The notes: generated from the letters alone by a model not told the origin. Shown: positions 37,315-50,946, counted from the first letter of the stretch. The stretch: DNA of 64,000 nucleotides from Tetrahymena elliotti 4EA (GCA_000231825.2 JH720368.1:1-64000); one strand, 5' to 3'. Numbers and translations are program-made.

Positions 37315-38559
37315 ATGAAACGATAGTTGACAAACATATATGCAAATGTAAAAGAAGATTCAATTCACTCTTAAGAATAATGGAGCAATTAAAGTGAATA
37401 TGATGAAAGAGAGCATCAAGATTAGCAATAATAAGCTAATTTGAGTAATTTTTTATTCCTTAAAAATATTTTTAAAAGCTCATTTGAAATCATAGTTAAC
37501 ATTTAGGTTAATGAAATTTAGTAGTAAAGCACTGATTAAACATCTGCAGCTAATGTCTAAAATTCAAAGAAAAGCAAGTTACCTAATACATCTGAATACA
37601 AAATAAATTAGAATCAAGTAAAGGAAAAATTTGCAGGTTTACTCAATGCTTAGCAATTAGTTGATGATGATTTTAGCACTCCCCGTTTGTAGCAAAATAT
37701 AAAATCTAATGTAAGCGTAGGAGTAGATACATCTAAATCGTAGCAAGCAAAAAGAAGCATTGAAGAAGTTTTAGGAACAAACAGAAATACAAAGTCTTCA
37801 TTTAGGTAATTATTTTAAGGGCAGTAAAGCAAAAAATAGAATTAACACTCTCATAGCCATTTTGGGACTTTCTAGTAGTAAGACTAAGAAGTAAAGGAAT
37901 CAATCAGTAAAAATGAAAATAATGCATCAACTCAAAATAGATTACAATAGCTTGGACTAATAACACAGTAAAGAGTCTAATCTGAATCTGATTTTTTGAA
38001 AAATCCTAAAAAAGAAAATAAATAGAATAACGAATTAAGCATGTATCATAAATAAGCTCTAAATGGTGTATTTCTTAATTCATAATTCTCAGGCCTTTAA
38101 AAGCCCTAAAGTATTTCTTCACAAAGTAAGCGGGTATCAACTTCTTAATCAAGAAGTTAAATTGATTTTTTGAGAGGATATACTTCTGGAGGAGTTAGAC
38201 CTATTAATAGAGGAAATCTTTTACAATAATAGTAATAATAATCAGTTTTTTAAGTTTCAACTCCTCTCGAAAGCTCGAAAAGGGTTAAAACGCAAGCAGA
38301 AACAACTTATGATAGTGAGAGCTAAACCTAAAGTATTTTCTTTTAAACAAGCAGGCAAACAGTATCTTAAGGCAGCTCCAATAGCTAAAATAATTTTAAA
38401 TTTAAAAGGGTTTAAATTTCCTCCCACACACAAAAACCATCATCTGAATTAAAAAGCAATAACTTGAGTGATTTTAGGAATGTATCTCACATACAACAAA
38501 AACAAAAAGAATCAACATAAATTACAATGTAATTTAATTTTGGATATATTTCTAGTTGA
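37315..38559 (+). CDS. Q/S-rich protein of unknown function
   Basis: Open frame of 414 codons ending TGA, start MKRQLTNIYANVKEDS. It is rich in Gln, Ser, Asn and Lys, with a five-Gln run and the segment FLRGYTSGGVRPINRG near residues 284-299. No domain, signal peptide or true membrane segment. A hydrophobic stretch at about 37445-37495 (NFLFLKNIFKSSFEIIV) is flanked by GTAATT and ATAG and is 51 nt long. It is probably an unspliced-frame intron, in which case the protein is 397 aa. It lies 414 bp upstream of the TSNAXIP1-like gene, but phases do not allow the two to be spliced into one. Confidence 0.6.
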
Positions 38560-38973
38560 TTTAATTTATTATTGATTATTTAAACACCAATAAATAATCT
38601 AAGTTAACCTTATTAGATTTTCTAGTTTTTTAAGTTATCATGATCTTTTTATCAACGAAAGTATATTTTCAATAAGATCAAATTCAATAACATGAAAAGT
38701 TGTCAAATAGAATCATAAATTATAATAAGAGAGATAAGACATTTTAAAATAGTCAAATCATTGCTATCTTTTAAATCAATAAAAAATTCAATAAGTGATG
38801 GATTTAATTGATATCAATAATTTATCTACTCTGGTATATATAATTAAATATCAACAAAGAGTTTATAAGATTATTAATTTATTTAATTCAATCTGCTTAT
38901 TAAAAGAAACAGATTGATAAGAATCAATTTTTTTTTTTAAAATAAAAGTTAAAAAATTATTTTTTAAGTTTAG
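38560..38973. other. Intergenic, AT-rich
   Basis: 414 bp between two same-strand genes, with nothing recognisable. Any intron linking the two genes would break the frame. Confidence 0.55.
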
Positions 38974-41900
38974 ATGTTAAATTATTTTATTTAACTTAAT
39001 AGAGAAACTCCTTTGATTAGTTAGTTTGAGCATGAAACTAATTAAAAGATAAAGAATAGTTAGTAATTAAATAATATCTATTTGAGGATGCTTGATGAAT
39101 TTTAAATTCCATATGAGTAAGATATTGATAAAATAAAGTTAAAAATTAATGAACTTAAATTGTAATCTCTTGATGGCTTTCATAATATTGATAAGCAATT
39201 TGTTGTAAATCTTTTATAGAAGTAAGTTGAATCATATAAAATAGAAAATATGAAAACAAGATAACTAAGAGCTCCAACTAATAGATATGATGTAGAAATT
39301 CTTTAGCAATGGATGGATTTCATGTTGTTTAAAATATACAAAGATTAAACAGATTCAGGTTAAGAAATTCTAGAAAAAGCATAATTGATTTTTGAATCTT
39401 GCTTTCAAGAATTATTCAAATAAATCAGTACAGATTGCTAAGAGAGAGGAATTTTACTTTAAAAGGTTTGGTAAAACCAAAACGAAATTTACATAAAACT
39501 CTTAGAAGAATAACAAAAATAAAGGTTAAGATATGAACAAGAGTCTTTAGATGAGATTTCTAGAGTACATAAAATGTACACTAAAGAAGTTGAAAGACTT
39601 CAATCAAATTTATCTGATATAGCTTCAGAAAAAAATAAATTAACAGTAAGTTATTTAATAATTTTTAGTTAGATTTTGTTTAAATAATTTTTCATAAAAA
39701 ATTAGGAAAGATTTGATTTACTTAAAAATAATGTCAAGTACTTGAAAAAAAACAACAAGTATTTAACAAAGATGAGCAAAACTCTCAGAGAAGATATTGA
39801 GTTTTACAAAAAGAATAATTAGGATTTAGAATATGCTGCTAATTAGATGAAAAGGGAATACATGAATTTGTCTAACTCATAGTAAAATATAATCACTGTC
39901 TCTAAGGCACCTAATGTATCTAAGAGTTAGAATAAAATTAAGTCCCCAGGCACCAATTAAAAAAGAAGCATGCAAAACTTAAAGGATTAGAGATCTTCAT
40001 TTTTGAATGTTTAGAAATAAAAGATTGTTAATTAAAGTGTTTAAACTCTTAGCAATATCTAATAGTTGTAAAATGAAGAAATTTCAAGTGATGAAAGCTA
40101 AAATGAATATATGTCCCCAGAAGAAGGGTAATCATTTTAGAATGATAATAGCATGAGAAGAAATTCTCTATCTAAACCTTATCAATAATAAACCTAATAA
40201 TATTTATAGGCTTCATAATAACAATTAGATAATTCAAAGAATAATATAGCTAGCTCAGAAGAAAATATGAAAACTATAAACAGTATTTTGGAATCCTAAA
40301 CACAACTAGTTGCTCTTTAGTCTAAATTAACTAAAAACTAATTCTAAGTGTCAGAAATGAGTGATGATGATGATTATGAAGAAATTTGTATAGCAGATAA
40401 AGGTATTGATGCTCAGGATTGGTAAAATGATTTCCATAGAGAATAAGAAGTTATGACAGATGGTGGTATGAATGATTTAATTTTTAAAAATGATATTATT
40501 AGTGAAGAGAAATCTACTTAAATTGATCTAAATGTAAAATTTAATTTTGAGTTTCCCATTTTTTTTTTTAAATAATTTATAAAATTAAAGATATTTAAAG
40601 ATTTTGGAAGCTTTTTAGCTGATAAAGAAGTTCAAACTACTGATTTAGATCCTGAATATGAAGAAAAAATGAAAGGACAAGATATTTAAGGATTAGAGAA
40701 ATTTTTGGATAATATTTCTAAAGCATAAGATTTATATGAAAAAGCTATGAATAGTGTAAATGTACCTTTTGAAGTTAAGAAAGCTATGCATAACTACTTA
40801 AAATTCTTGCATAAAAACTAAGAATAAATGTAGTTCTTATTAAAAACAGAAATAGGTTTAAAAGAGAAATATCATAAAGAGAATATCTTACTAAAGATAT
40901 TCAAGTAGGAAAACGAGAATACACAGGAAGATCTCAATCATAAAATAGAATCACTTGAAGAAGCAAACAGAGTTATTACTATAGAAAATTAAGAGCTAGA
41001 TAGAAATATAGTCTAGTTGGTTAGAAGAACAAAAAAATTAACAATAAATATGGAACATTTCAAAAAAATATCTACTTAATTGTATTCTGAAACATCAAAG
41101 TTAGCAGATAATCTAAGCAAAACTAATGCATTCGATTTAATTATATAAAAAGTATCTAAAGGAGTAGATATCGATGATTAAGATATTGATGTATTAAGGA
41201 ATAAGTTCTCTGGAAATAGTTAAACATAAATAAAATCATCTGCAGGTTTGTTCAATCAATTGGTAAATTCCTAAAAATTTATTTCAGATAATGAAATAGA
41301 AAATAATGATAATGATAACAAAGAAGAAGGAGATATCCCATCAACTCAAAAGTTTAAGCGTGATTAAAATAAAACAAATACACTGGTTATATCCAAAATT
41401 AAATCTGCTGTTAAACAATTATTTGACTTAAATGAGAAATCATTTAAGGATGGAGATTCTTCAAGCAGTGATGAAGAGGATGTTGATTAACTCATGACTC
41501 AGTCAAAGTTAATGAAAAATTAATCTAAACTAAGAATCTCTTCCAACGAGGCTTCCTCTCTTGTTAACTTAACTCCTATTGAAAAACTTTCACAAAAAGA
41601 AAGTTTGGTTATGGAAAAATCTAAACAACACACCTATAAATTCAATAATCCAAGTAAGTTAATTTATTTACTTATTTCATTTAATATTTTTTTTTATTAA
41701 TTAACATTTTAATAATTTTAATTCTAGAATTCGAAAGAAGGAAAGTAGTTAAGGTCAATAGCGTAAATGTAAGCGCTTCTATGAATTTATTCAGTAAAGT
41801 TATGAAAAGGATGTAGAAATCATAAGTAAAAATGACTATGACTAAGAAAAATTTAAGTAAGTACATCACCTATATTTACAATGAAAAATAGAAAAATGAA

Positions 41901-43064
41901 CTTACAAGAAGTGACCCACTACATGTTGTTTGTTATGATTATTTCCTTTCTAATTTTGGGTTAAAGAAAGTAGCAGAAACTAAAATTTTGCAATTCTATG
42001 AAGCCATTTAATTCTTTAAGGGTAGTTCAACAAGAGTCAAACTTTTTGGTTAGTTTTTAGGTTTGTTTGATGAATATTCTAATGATGAACTAGATTTCTA
42101 CCTTTCTACTCTTAAACAATTAGATGAAGATTCTCCATCATTTGTGTAAACTTAGAATTAACTTAGTGAAGTAGTCTATTGCTCTTTTGAAAAAATCATA
42201 AGTAAAATTAATTTTGTAATTATTTTTTTAATTTAAAATTTGTATTTTTAAAACGAAGGTATTCTTAAGAAGTAAGAAGAAGAAACAAATAAAATTTTTA
42301 TAGACAAACAGATTTCACATATTCAAAAGAATAGAACATTATCTAAATAAAATAATAATTATCCTATGGTTGATGTTGATGTAGCAATGGAAAAAGTTTT
42401 AGAAGGCTATCAAAGAATAAAATAAAGCAATAAAGAATTAATCACATTATTTACTTCTGCAGATTTGGATTTAGATGGAGTTATAGGATTTTATGAATTC
42501 ATGTGTTTATATAAATATATTGAAGAAAAAGAAGAAGATAATTCTGATTTATTACATGCAAAGAAACTTTTCTTTACTAAGTGTGATGTTTTAAACAGTG
42601 AAACTGGAGAAAAATCCTTGTCTTTAGAAGCATTTATAAGTATGTGTACAGTAAATGGGTTTTTTAGATAAGATAAAGTATAGAGATTTGTCAAATCCCA
42701 TCTCTCTCCAGAAGATTGTTAAAATTTTGAATAACTTAGAAGTTAATAAGATGAATTGATTTAGTAAATAAAAATGAGACTCATAAAGGCTAGTGCCTAT
42801 AGTCCTTTCTTCTCAAAAGCTATCCAAAATTTAGTAAAAATAATTTCAAATAAACAATTAGATCATGAACAGAAATTATCAACTTGGATTTCTTATAGAA
42901 TACTTGATTAAGAAAGTAAAAAAGCAATCCTTCTATTTTAAATGCAAAGTTTTCTTCCTACTGAATTTATAGATATAATCATGAAATATAAAGATATAGA
43001 TGAGGGAGAAGAAAAGGAATAATATTGGCCTTCAGAAAGAAATGTTAACTATTATATAGCTTGA
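38974..43064 (+). CDS. Coiled-coil/EF-hand protein resembling TSNAXIP1, probably ciliary
   Basis: Exons 38974-39645, 39706-40533, 40591-41653, 41728-42201 and 42259-43064 give 1280 aa ending TGA. The N-terminal helical region has YLRMLDEFQIPYEQDIDK, then long coiled coils (VERLQSNLSDIASEKNKLT; TLREDIEFYKKNNQDLEY). Acidic Q/S-rich linkers follow. A conserved C-terminal region (about 900-970; VVCYDYFLSNFGLKKVAE, RVKLFGQFLGLFDEYS) and an EF-hand loop DLDLDGVIGFYE (Asp1081-Glu1092) come last. This order matches TSNAXIP1-type proteins, known from sperm and ciliated cells, so an axonemal or basal-body role is inferred. Exon 3 starts at 40591, not at the AG at 40600, because only that keeps the frame. 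The first ATG follows a TTTAG, so an upstream exon cannot be fully excluded. Confidence 0.7.
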
Positions 43065-44310
43065 AACAACAAAATTTCATTCATTCACAATTTGAAATAT
43101 TTTAAAAAAATTGCTTAAAAATAAATCTAAAAAAAAGGTTCAAATATATTCAGCCTTAACAATTAAAAATTTTAAAAGTTATTTTACTTCTTAAATCTCT
43201 CATTTCATTAAAATCTACTACTAAATTAAAAGACAAATTATTTAATTTAAAATTTAGTAAATATGTATTCTTTGATATTTTTATTTATTATTATAAAAAA
43301 TAATTATTACTTTAGTAAAAAAAAATTTAGTTTCAGAAAATTTTACATTTTTTTTTTTCAACCAAAGATATTTATTTAAAAAAAGATTTGGAATTAAAAA
43401 TTATTTTAAGCTTCCATTTTTACTTTTTAAATTTCATCTAAATTTGAAATTATTTTATCATTAAAAATATTTGATTTAAATAACTCTTTTAGCAAAAAAA
43501 TGATTTATTATTTTATCAAATTATCCAAAAGATTGATAATAATTTATTTATTCAATGTGCAACCAAGTAAAACATTATTTAATAAAAATTTTAAATTCAA
43601 ATTACTATCTTGCTATTACTAATAAAATAATTTTATAAAGTATTTTTTAAATCAAATTGACTTTCAAAATAAAAATATTGAATAAAGAATTTAATTTTTT
43701 TAGAAAGATTGAATCATAGCCAAAATTAAAATTTTGAATTGAATACATTATAAATTAGAAATAATTTATATTTCTATTATTTAGTTATTATTTTATCTAT
43801 TTTTAAAGGTGGAAACCTAAAAAAAAATGGTAATGTTTCTGAATTAAGTGGGTTTATTCAAAAAATAATTCAAGAGAAGTTTTTATTTAAAATTAATTAT
43901 TTTTTTTCTCAATTTTGAAGACCTTTCTTTCTTTTCGCTTTTTTAACCATGAAATAGATAAAACATCTAACTTATTTTTTTCGAAAAGAATATGATGAAA
44001 GATGGTTTCTATTTCTTATAAAAACGATTATTATTATACCTGCACATTCTAAACTAATTTTATGGCTTAATTACTTTAACTTTCTATCACAATATTATTA
44101 TATGAGCACAAAATTTTGATGATGAGGTGATCACAATTTTTTGATATCGCAATTGTAAAGAAGATTATTGTATCTATATATTTAATCTTAAATTTTAACT
44201 AATTCAAGAAAAATATAAAAAATTTTTATTAAATAAAATAATCAAGTAAAAAAAAATAGGTTTTTAATATTCAAAAAAATCAAGCTATTTTCAAGATCAA
44301 ACATTAAGAA
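43065..44310. other. Intergenic, AT-rich
   Basis: About 1.25 kb, no coding pattern or RNA gene seen. The last 100 bp form the leader of the EF-hand gene. Confidence 0.55.
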
Positions 44311-45432
44311 ATGTACAATTCCTAATAAAATTATATACCCTAGAACTATTATCCTAATTAATAGCAATAATATTAAGCATACGGTTAGCCTTAACCTTAT
44401 GGAGTCCCTCCTTAGTAATAATACCCCGGTATGATGCCTCCTCCTTAATAGTAGGGTTATGGATAATACCCAATGTAGCAACCAAATTATGGTGGCTATC
44501 CTCCTTAATAAGGAATGTATTAACCAAACCAAGAAAAAATAGCTAATGAAGTCATTTCTAAACTTAAATATTCAATTAACTACTACAAAATTGATTTAGC
44601 TGAACTTTTCTGTAAATTTGATAGACAAGCAGATGCTTAATTAAGTCCATAAGAATTTGGTGAGTTACTCAAAAAGATTGATCCTACTATTTCTGCAAGT
44701 GAAATTTATATTGCATTTAACAAGTTTGATGAAAATAAAACTGGGTCAATTACTTATAGTGAATTCTGCAAAAACTTAGGAAGATATACTGATGCTTGCT
44801 CTTAAGTTTATGATCCAAATGCTCTTAAAAAAAGTTCTTGTTCAGTAGATATGGCCATTGAGAAATTGAGATAGGCAATCAAATTTTACAATATCAATTT
44901 ATATGATTTATTTAGCAAATATGACAGTTCCAGAAATGCTAATTTAAATTTACATGAATTCGGATAGCTCCTTCGTAGAATGGAACCTAATCTTAATAGT
45001 TATGAAATTGAATTAGCATTCAATAAATTCGATACTGATAAATCTGGAACTATTACTTTTAATGAATTCTAGCAATAGCTCTTTTAATGTATGCAATACA
45101 ACCCTTACACTCAACAAGTAAATATTTATTTATTCATTTCAATTGTTAATTTATTAAAATTATTTTTAAATTAAAAAAGTAGGGATACCAATAACCTCCT
45201 CAATATGGATATCCTTAATAGTAAGGCTATCCTTAACAATAATAAATGTATCCTCCATAATAAGGTTATGTTCCTTAAGGTTAACAATACCCATAATAGC
45301 CAGGCTATTAAGCACCTTAATAATAATATGGAGGAATGCATCAATCTAATTACAACTATCCTCCTTAGTAAAATTTACAATTTTATTCAATTATGAGTTT
45401 TAATATTTTACTTTAACAAAAGATATAGATGA
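44311..45432 (+). CDS. EF-hand calcium-binding protein with PQQGYP-type repeat arms
   Basis: Exons 44311-45117, 45183-45367 and 45423-45432 give 333 aa ending TGA. A P/Q/Y/G-rich arm (residues 1-80; PPQQGMYQPNQ) precedes four EF-hand loops: DRQADAQLSPQE (degenerate), DENKTGSITYSE, DSSRNANLNLHE and DTDKSGTITFNE. A second arm of repeated YPQQQGYPQQ units follows. It should be a calmodulin-like Ca2+ sensor whose arms may self-associate or bind membranes, as PGY-rich arms do in annexins and ALG-2 partners. The last intron (45368-45422, GTAAAA...AAAG) is inferred because splicing ends the protein cleanly after the repeats. Unspliced, the frame runs to 45545 with an unrelated lysine-rich tail. Confidence 0.85.
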
Positions 45433-46787
45433 AGAGGAAAGCAAAAAATTATTCTGTTTTTAGTCTTTAGCCGAATAAATTGTAAAAAATATTGATGACT
45501 AAAAATAAAATTATCAATTTATATAAACTTTCTAGTTAAATTTGAAAATATTCTAAAAAATATATTTTACTGTAGTGGTATTAGGATTAACTAACTATTT
45601 TTTTTCTAAAAATATTTCTCAAATGTTCATTTCATTAAATTGATTATCTGTTTCTTAATAATAATAAGTCAAGAGGAGATTTTAGAAAGATATCTTTGTA
45701 TGGAGATGCTACAATTTAGAAAATAATTTATCTCTTTTTCATTTTTAAATCAGTAAATAAAGTGACAATATTATAGTTTTTAGTAAACAAATATTTATTT
45801 TTTAGGTTTTTGAGAAATAGATTATTAAAAATATTTAGTAAAAATGAAATTGACAATTTAAAAAAAACAAAAACTGCATAGAATAATTTGAGAAAAAGTA
45901 GATTTTGTGGATTTTTTTTGAAATTATTTTATTTTAATCAAAATATTTCTCAATTTTAATTTTACTTAAAAAAATTAGAAGTTTTTTGTTTCAAGTTTTA
46001 GTCAGCATTTGATTTAAATGATGTAAAATCTTAAAAAATACTAAAATTTAATTATTATTAATTCTTTGCTTTTTTGGAAACCAGTAAATTTAATTTTTGA
46101 CTTTTTATCATCACAAAAGGGTAAATAAAATTTCATAGCTTTTAGAGTAAGAAGTAAATTAAAAAATATTTTACTAAAAATAAATTTGTTATTAAATTTT
46201 TAGTACCCGAAAAAATAATTTTAATTATTTTTGTACTAAAACTAATTTATGAAAACCAATCATAATTAAAATCACTTTTCTTGATTTATATTTTTTATCA
46301 ACTTAATATTTATTCAAAAATATATTTTTTATATATGTCTTATTCATTTTTGTAAATAAGAATGTAAAATTAAAAGAAAAGTTAAAACATTTTTAAAAGA
46401 AGGAATAGAAATTTAAAAAATAATTTAAAATGCTTGTTTTGTAAGTAAATCAGTAAATTTAAGAGATGATATGACAGAATTGAAGAGTTTTTGTTTTAAG
46501 ATATATTGATGAATATATCATCATTAAAAGAGTCAGTATAAAACATATTTTTAAGCAAATTAATTAGATAACTAAATACTAAATATTATGTTTGTTGTAT
46601 TATAAATTATTTCTTTCAATTTAATTATCAATTATTAGCGATTTGAAATTATAATAATTTTTTTGATAATGTATTGGTCTCTTCTATTAATTACTAATTA
46701 TATTTTAGTTATTATAAATTATCATAGTCTTACTAAATTATTTTTAAACATATCTTAATAGAATTTAAATTCCTAAACATTTATAAT
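45433..46787. other. Intergenic, AT-rich
   Basis: About 1.35 kb without a recognisable gene on either strand. Confidence 0.55.
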
Positions 46788-49327
46788 ATGAAACTATCTA
46801 CTTCAACAGAATGGCTTTTTTTCCATCTTTGGAAGAAAAATCCAGAAACTGGAACTAGCTGCCCAGGTGTCTTTTTGGTAGATACTGTCATATATCGTTG
46901 GGCGCAGCCTTATTTTTGGTATTTCACTAATAGAGATGGAGAGATTATTAGAAAAACTAAAGAACGTATTGATACTGAGCACGTAAAGGAGACTTTTATG
47001 TATAATGTTCCTAATAGTGGAGTTGTAGCTTAATATTTGGTTTCTTAAGATCCTACCTAAGTTGTTGGATAGAAAAATTTCAATAAAAATGTTAATGATG
47101 GATAAATAAATTAAAATGGTGGTAATACATTTTTTATTTTAAGATTTCATTTTAGCTAATCAATTGATTGCATTAACATATATTTAGATTAGCTAAATAT
47201 AAAATAATTTTGTTTGGATTAATTTTTTGATTTTAGGTTGAGCATTCCAATTTCAACAACTATTTTAAACATTTAAAAGGTATAGAATAAGAAGTTATAT
47301 AATTTGAATATTTTGATGAAGAGAACTTCAACGTCTTTCTGCACTAGAGAGAAAAAAATTTAAATGCTATCCTGTAAAAATTCATTTATCCTAAAAGTGG
47401 AAAGAATTCTCTCATTAAAGTTTCTTGGTCACCTTAATTTTGCTTGCTATATCGCAAAACAAATGTTAATCCTATTGATAGCCCAAAAGTTCCTATTAAT
47501 GAAAAGCTTTGTACTTTTGAAGGACCTGAATACTTAGCAATATAAGACAGCATAACATCACCAATTTTGTCAGCTGATTTAGAATAAATGTGTGTTAATA
47601 TTGTTAAACATATTCAAGATATATCTGGTGGAAACATTTAAATATCTAGAATGGTCTTATATTTCAAGCTAGATGATAGAAATAGACTATGGCTTCTCTT
47701 CTGCACGGGATTAAAAATAAGGGAAAGATTTTAAGATTATAACTCTAAAAAACAAACAAGCAACTTACAAAGTGAAAAAATTTAAGCTGGAGCTGGATAA
47801 AATCAATCAGCTATACCAAGAACACTTTCACCTGTACTTAGAATGTCTAAAACTTAAAACTAAATTAAGCATACGACTGGGGCATTAAATATTAATTATG
47901 GATTCATTAATAACTTATAAAATAATTTCAAGAAAAATTGTTCTAATTGTGAGATTTAGACTACTGATTTATATGATCTAAAATTAAGTAATATCATAGA
48001 ATCGTTTGAGTAGGGAGCTATAGATAACTCTAAAACTATTCTTCCTGAGGAAATTCTAAAGTTGATAGAACAAAACAAAGCTAAAAAGTTAAGAAGATTG
48101 AATTAAGGTAAGAAACAGAATAACAACTAAGATCAAAGACCTCTGAGCAAAGAAGAAGAGTTGAAAGAATTATTTAAATTTTTGGACGAAGAGCATTAAA
48201 ATAATGATATTGATTTAAATGTAATGCCAGCTTTAATTGTAAAAGTTTGGGGTAATCTCACATCATTGAACTATGAAAAAATTAAAAAAAATAAGAGTTG
48301 GCTTGAGTTAACAACGAGAGTGTGTGACACATGCTATTTAGATTACACAAAATGCTCACTTGAAACAGATTTTATCAGAGAAACAAAGATAAACTAAGAC
48401 AAGTTAAAGAATGATGTTAATTTCAAAGATAAACCAGTTTTTGGTGAGTATGGAAGTGGAACAACTTAATCAGTTGTTTCGAAGAAATATAATTCTTTGA
48501 ATTAATCCAAAAAAAATAATATGGCAAGCTAAAATTACTTAAAATCTAACTAAGATTCATTATACAACATTGATTCTCCTATGGCTAAATCATCCAGAAC
48601 TAATTCACCAAATAATCATTCTTAAATTAATTCGTTTTCTTCCTAGCTTAACTAACAGCAAGGAGCTACCAATAACTTAGGTTCAAATACAGCAAAAGCA
48701 AGCCAATTTTTGAATAAAAAGAGTACATTCTTTAGTAATCCCTAACAACTGATAGCCTAATAAAATTTAGTAGATAATATTAATAGATCAGATAGTGCTA
48801 AATCTAGAGATAAATTTGTTTTGGCAGAGTTAAATTAGTAACAGCCAAATGAATAATAGCATGATGAATATGGAATTAAAGGAATTTAAGAAGAGAATAA
48901 AGCTTACAACAACTTAAAAATCAACAAATTTATGGATTAATATAATGAACAAAATATAGGCTAGTATTAGTTTTCTTCTCAAAACACTAAATAGTAATAC
49001 AATTAAAATGTAAAAAATTCTAAAAAAGGTAAAAAACTGGGAAAACAAACTTTTTCTCATAATCCTGAAAAGGTTTATAAATCTAATCTCTATAAAACTC
49101 ATGTTAAACTTCCATCTCTAAAGTAAATTTTTTAAATTAAACATATTTTTCATTTATTTCTAAATAATACTTTTTAAAATAGGAATGGTTAAGCTTTTAG
49201 CGATTCTGGTAGTTTAAGTGGTTCTACTTAGAGTAAGCTAAGTCATGATTTTTTAATAAATACTATAAGTTCCCTAAAAAACTCTATCAAAGACATTGAG
49301 GATTTTAATCCTGATGACTATAATTGA
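46788..49327 (+). CDS. Uncharacterised protein with two CX2C pairs and a Q/N/S-rich tail
   Basis: Exons about 46788-47090, 47237-49122 and 49183-49327 give about 777 aa ending TGA. The first intron donor is uncertain. The acceptor at 47237 must be phase 0; the strong donor at 47118 (GTAATA) is phase 1, whereas GTTAAT at 47091 keeps the frame. N-terminal part: WLFFHLWKKNPETGTSC and YRWAQPYFWYFTNRDGE. Central part: CSNCEIQTTDLYDLK (Cys about 336) and RVCDTCYLDYTKC (about 464), which could form a zinc site. Between them lies a helical region ending VWGNLTSLNYEKIKKNKSWLE. The last 300 residues are Q/N/S-rich. I do not recognise the family. Confidence 0.65.
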
Positions 49328-49866
49328 AAAAATATATTTTAAAAATAACTCTCTTCTTTCTTTTAAATTATGGCAAATTAAATTAATTATTTTTGTTAGT
49401 ATTGTTCAATTTTTTAAAAGATTTCTAATTCCATTAATTTTTTAATTCTAAATTTTCATTTAAAACTTATTCTAAAAATAATTGAAAAAATTAATTAAAA
49501 AAGACTTTTGAAATCTTTAAAATAATTTTTAGTTATTCTAATATCGATTTTTGAAATTATTTTTGTAAATAGAATTATTTCAGTTTGTTTGTATCCAAAC
49601 TAAATATTAATTTAGTCTTAAAAAATTTGTAATATTTATTTTACTGTTGAATGAAAATTTATAATGAGTCATCTCAAATCATTTGATAGAATATTACTAG
49701 ATTTTGTTAAAAGATATGGCTGAAATAAATTAATTTAATTGATTATTAATTAAAAGTAACATAAACTATTCAAGCAATAAAAAAACATAATTTACTAAAA
49801 TATAAAGTGAATTATACTAAAAAATTAAGACAAATTTTCAAAGTTTAATTTGTATAAAAAAAAAGC
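49328..49866. other. Intergenic, AT-rich
   Basis: 539 bp with nothing recognisable except the A-rich leader of the next gene. Confidence 0.55.
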
Positions 49867-50946
49867 ATGAATTCTCTTAATAAAATTACAAAAAAATGTC
49901 AAAGATGTAAAAATTATTAGCTTTGTAATAATGTATGCCTTAATCAAGGATGCTCTCAAGAGTATGGTGCTTTGATTTGTTCAAAATGCCATTTAAAATC
50001 TCATAAACTAGATGATTAAAATAGTGTTTTATTAGATCAACTAATAAAAGACTTTGATATCATTTTTAGTCAAAATTAGTTCAATAAAGTAAAATTTTCT
50101 AGTATGATAACTTAAAATGTAACAAAAATTGATGAACTAATGCAAGATTTGCAGAATATGAAAGATGAGTTAATCTATTTAAATTAATTCTTGGAAGAAT
50201 ACAACAATATTAATTCCATTTTTAATCAACTCAAAAACTAAAAAAACTTTGAGACAACTAATAAACTCACTAAGTAGCTATTAAGAAGTTGTATTTACGA
50301 CTTAGAATCCTCTCCAAAAATAAAATTTCCACTTTAAAAGGACTCAGAAAAAGATTGTCTGAGCTAGTTAAATTTATTGATAAAGCAAGCTTCAATAATA
50401 AATAAAAGAATATTTAAGATTGGTTAAGTATAAGCACTCAGTGAATCTTAACTAAACTAAGAGGAGCAATCTGATTCAGGAGAAAAAATATATGAAAATT
50501 TTGATGAAATATTAAGTTAAGAGCTTACATAGAATAATAGTCTCATTTCTACTATAAAGTTTAAATCTCCTAGGCAAGACGAATTGAGTGAGATTTATGA
50601 GTTCAATGACAAAATAGAAGAAATTAAATCCACTTCTTTAATAGAAATTAATTAAAAGTTAATAGATAAAGGAATCCCATATAAATGGGATGATTTTAAT
50701 AGCATAGATATGCATTTATGCTCAAGGAATGTACCTGAATTTATCTGTTTAACTATGACTGATAATGGCTTTGACTATCTATGGGTTAGAGGAGGCTACT
50801 GGTCTGATGTAAGAACTTAAAATACATAATATGGTTTTTTGGATATAGTTAAATATTGGACTAAATAAAAATAGAAAATACATAAGTTGAAAGTATAGGT
50901 ATCATCACCTTAAAAATAATAATAACATGAAAGCGATAAAGAGTGA
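49867..50946 (+). CDS. B-box-like zinc-finger protein with C-terminal conserved module
   Basis: Single exon, 359 aa, ending TGA. An N-terminal cysteine/histidine cluster (KCQRCKNYQLCNN, GCSQEYGALICSKCHLKSH) resembles a B-box-type zinc finger. A helical, probably coiled-coil region follows (MQDLQNMKDELIYLNQFLEE), then Q/S/E-rich sequence. The C-terminal module contains YKWDDFNSIDMHL and NGFDYLWVRGGYWSDVRTQN. The TRIM-like order (zinc finger then coiled coil) lacks a RING, so it is not an obvious ubiquitin ligase. The function is unknown; a protein-binding scaffold is the modest inference. Confidence 0.7.

Noticed and set aside
37315..43064. Joining the Q/S-rich gene and the TSNAXIP1-like gene into one
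   Set aside because: Every donor tested near the end of the first frame enters the second gene out of frame, and both have good starts and stops.
44242..44532. Minus-strand 96-codon ORF rich in Leu and Arg
   Set aside because: Antisense to the PQQGYP arm of the EF-hand gene; its composition is a shadow of the repeats.
45205..45396. Plus-strand ORF starting MDILNSKAIL
   Set aside because: Out of frame within the repeat-encoding second exon of the EF-hand gene.
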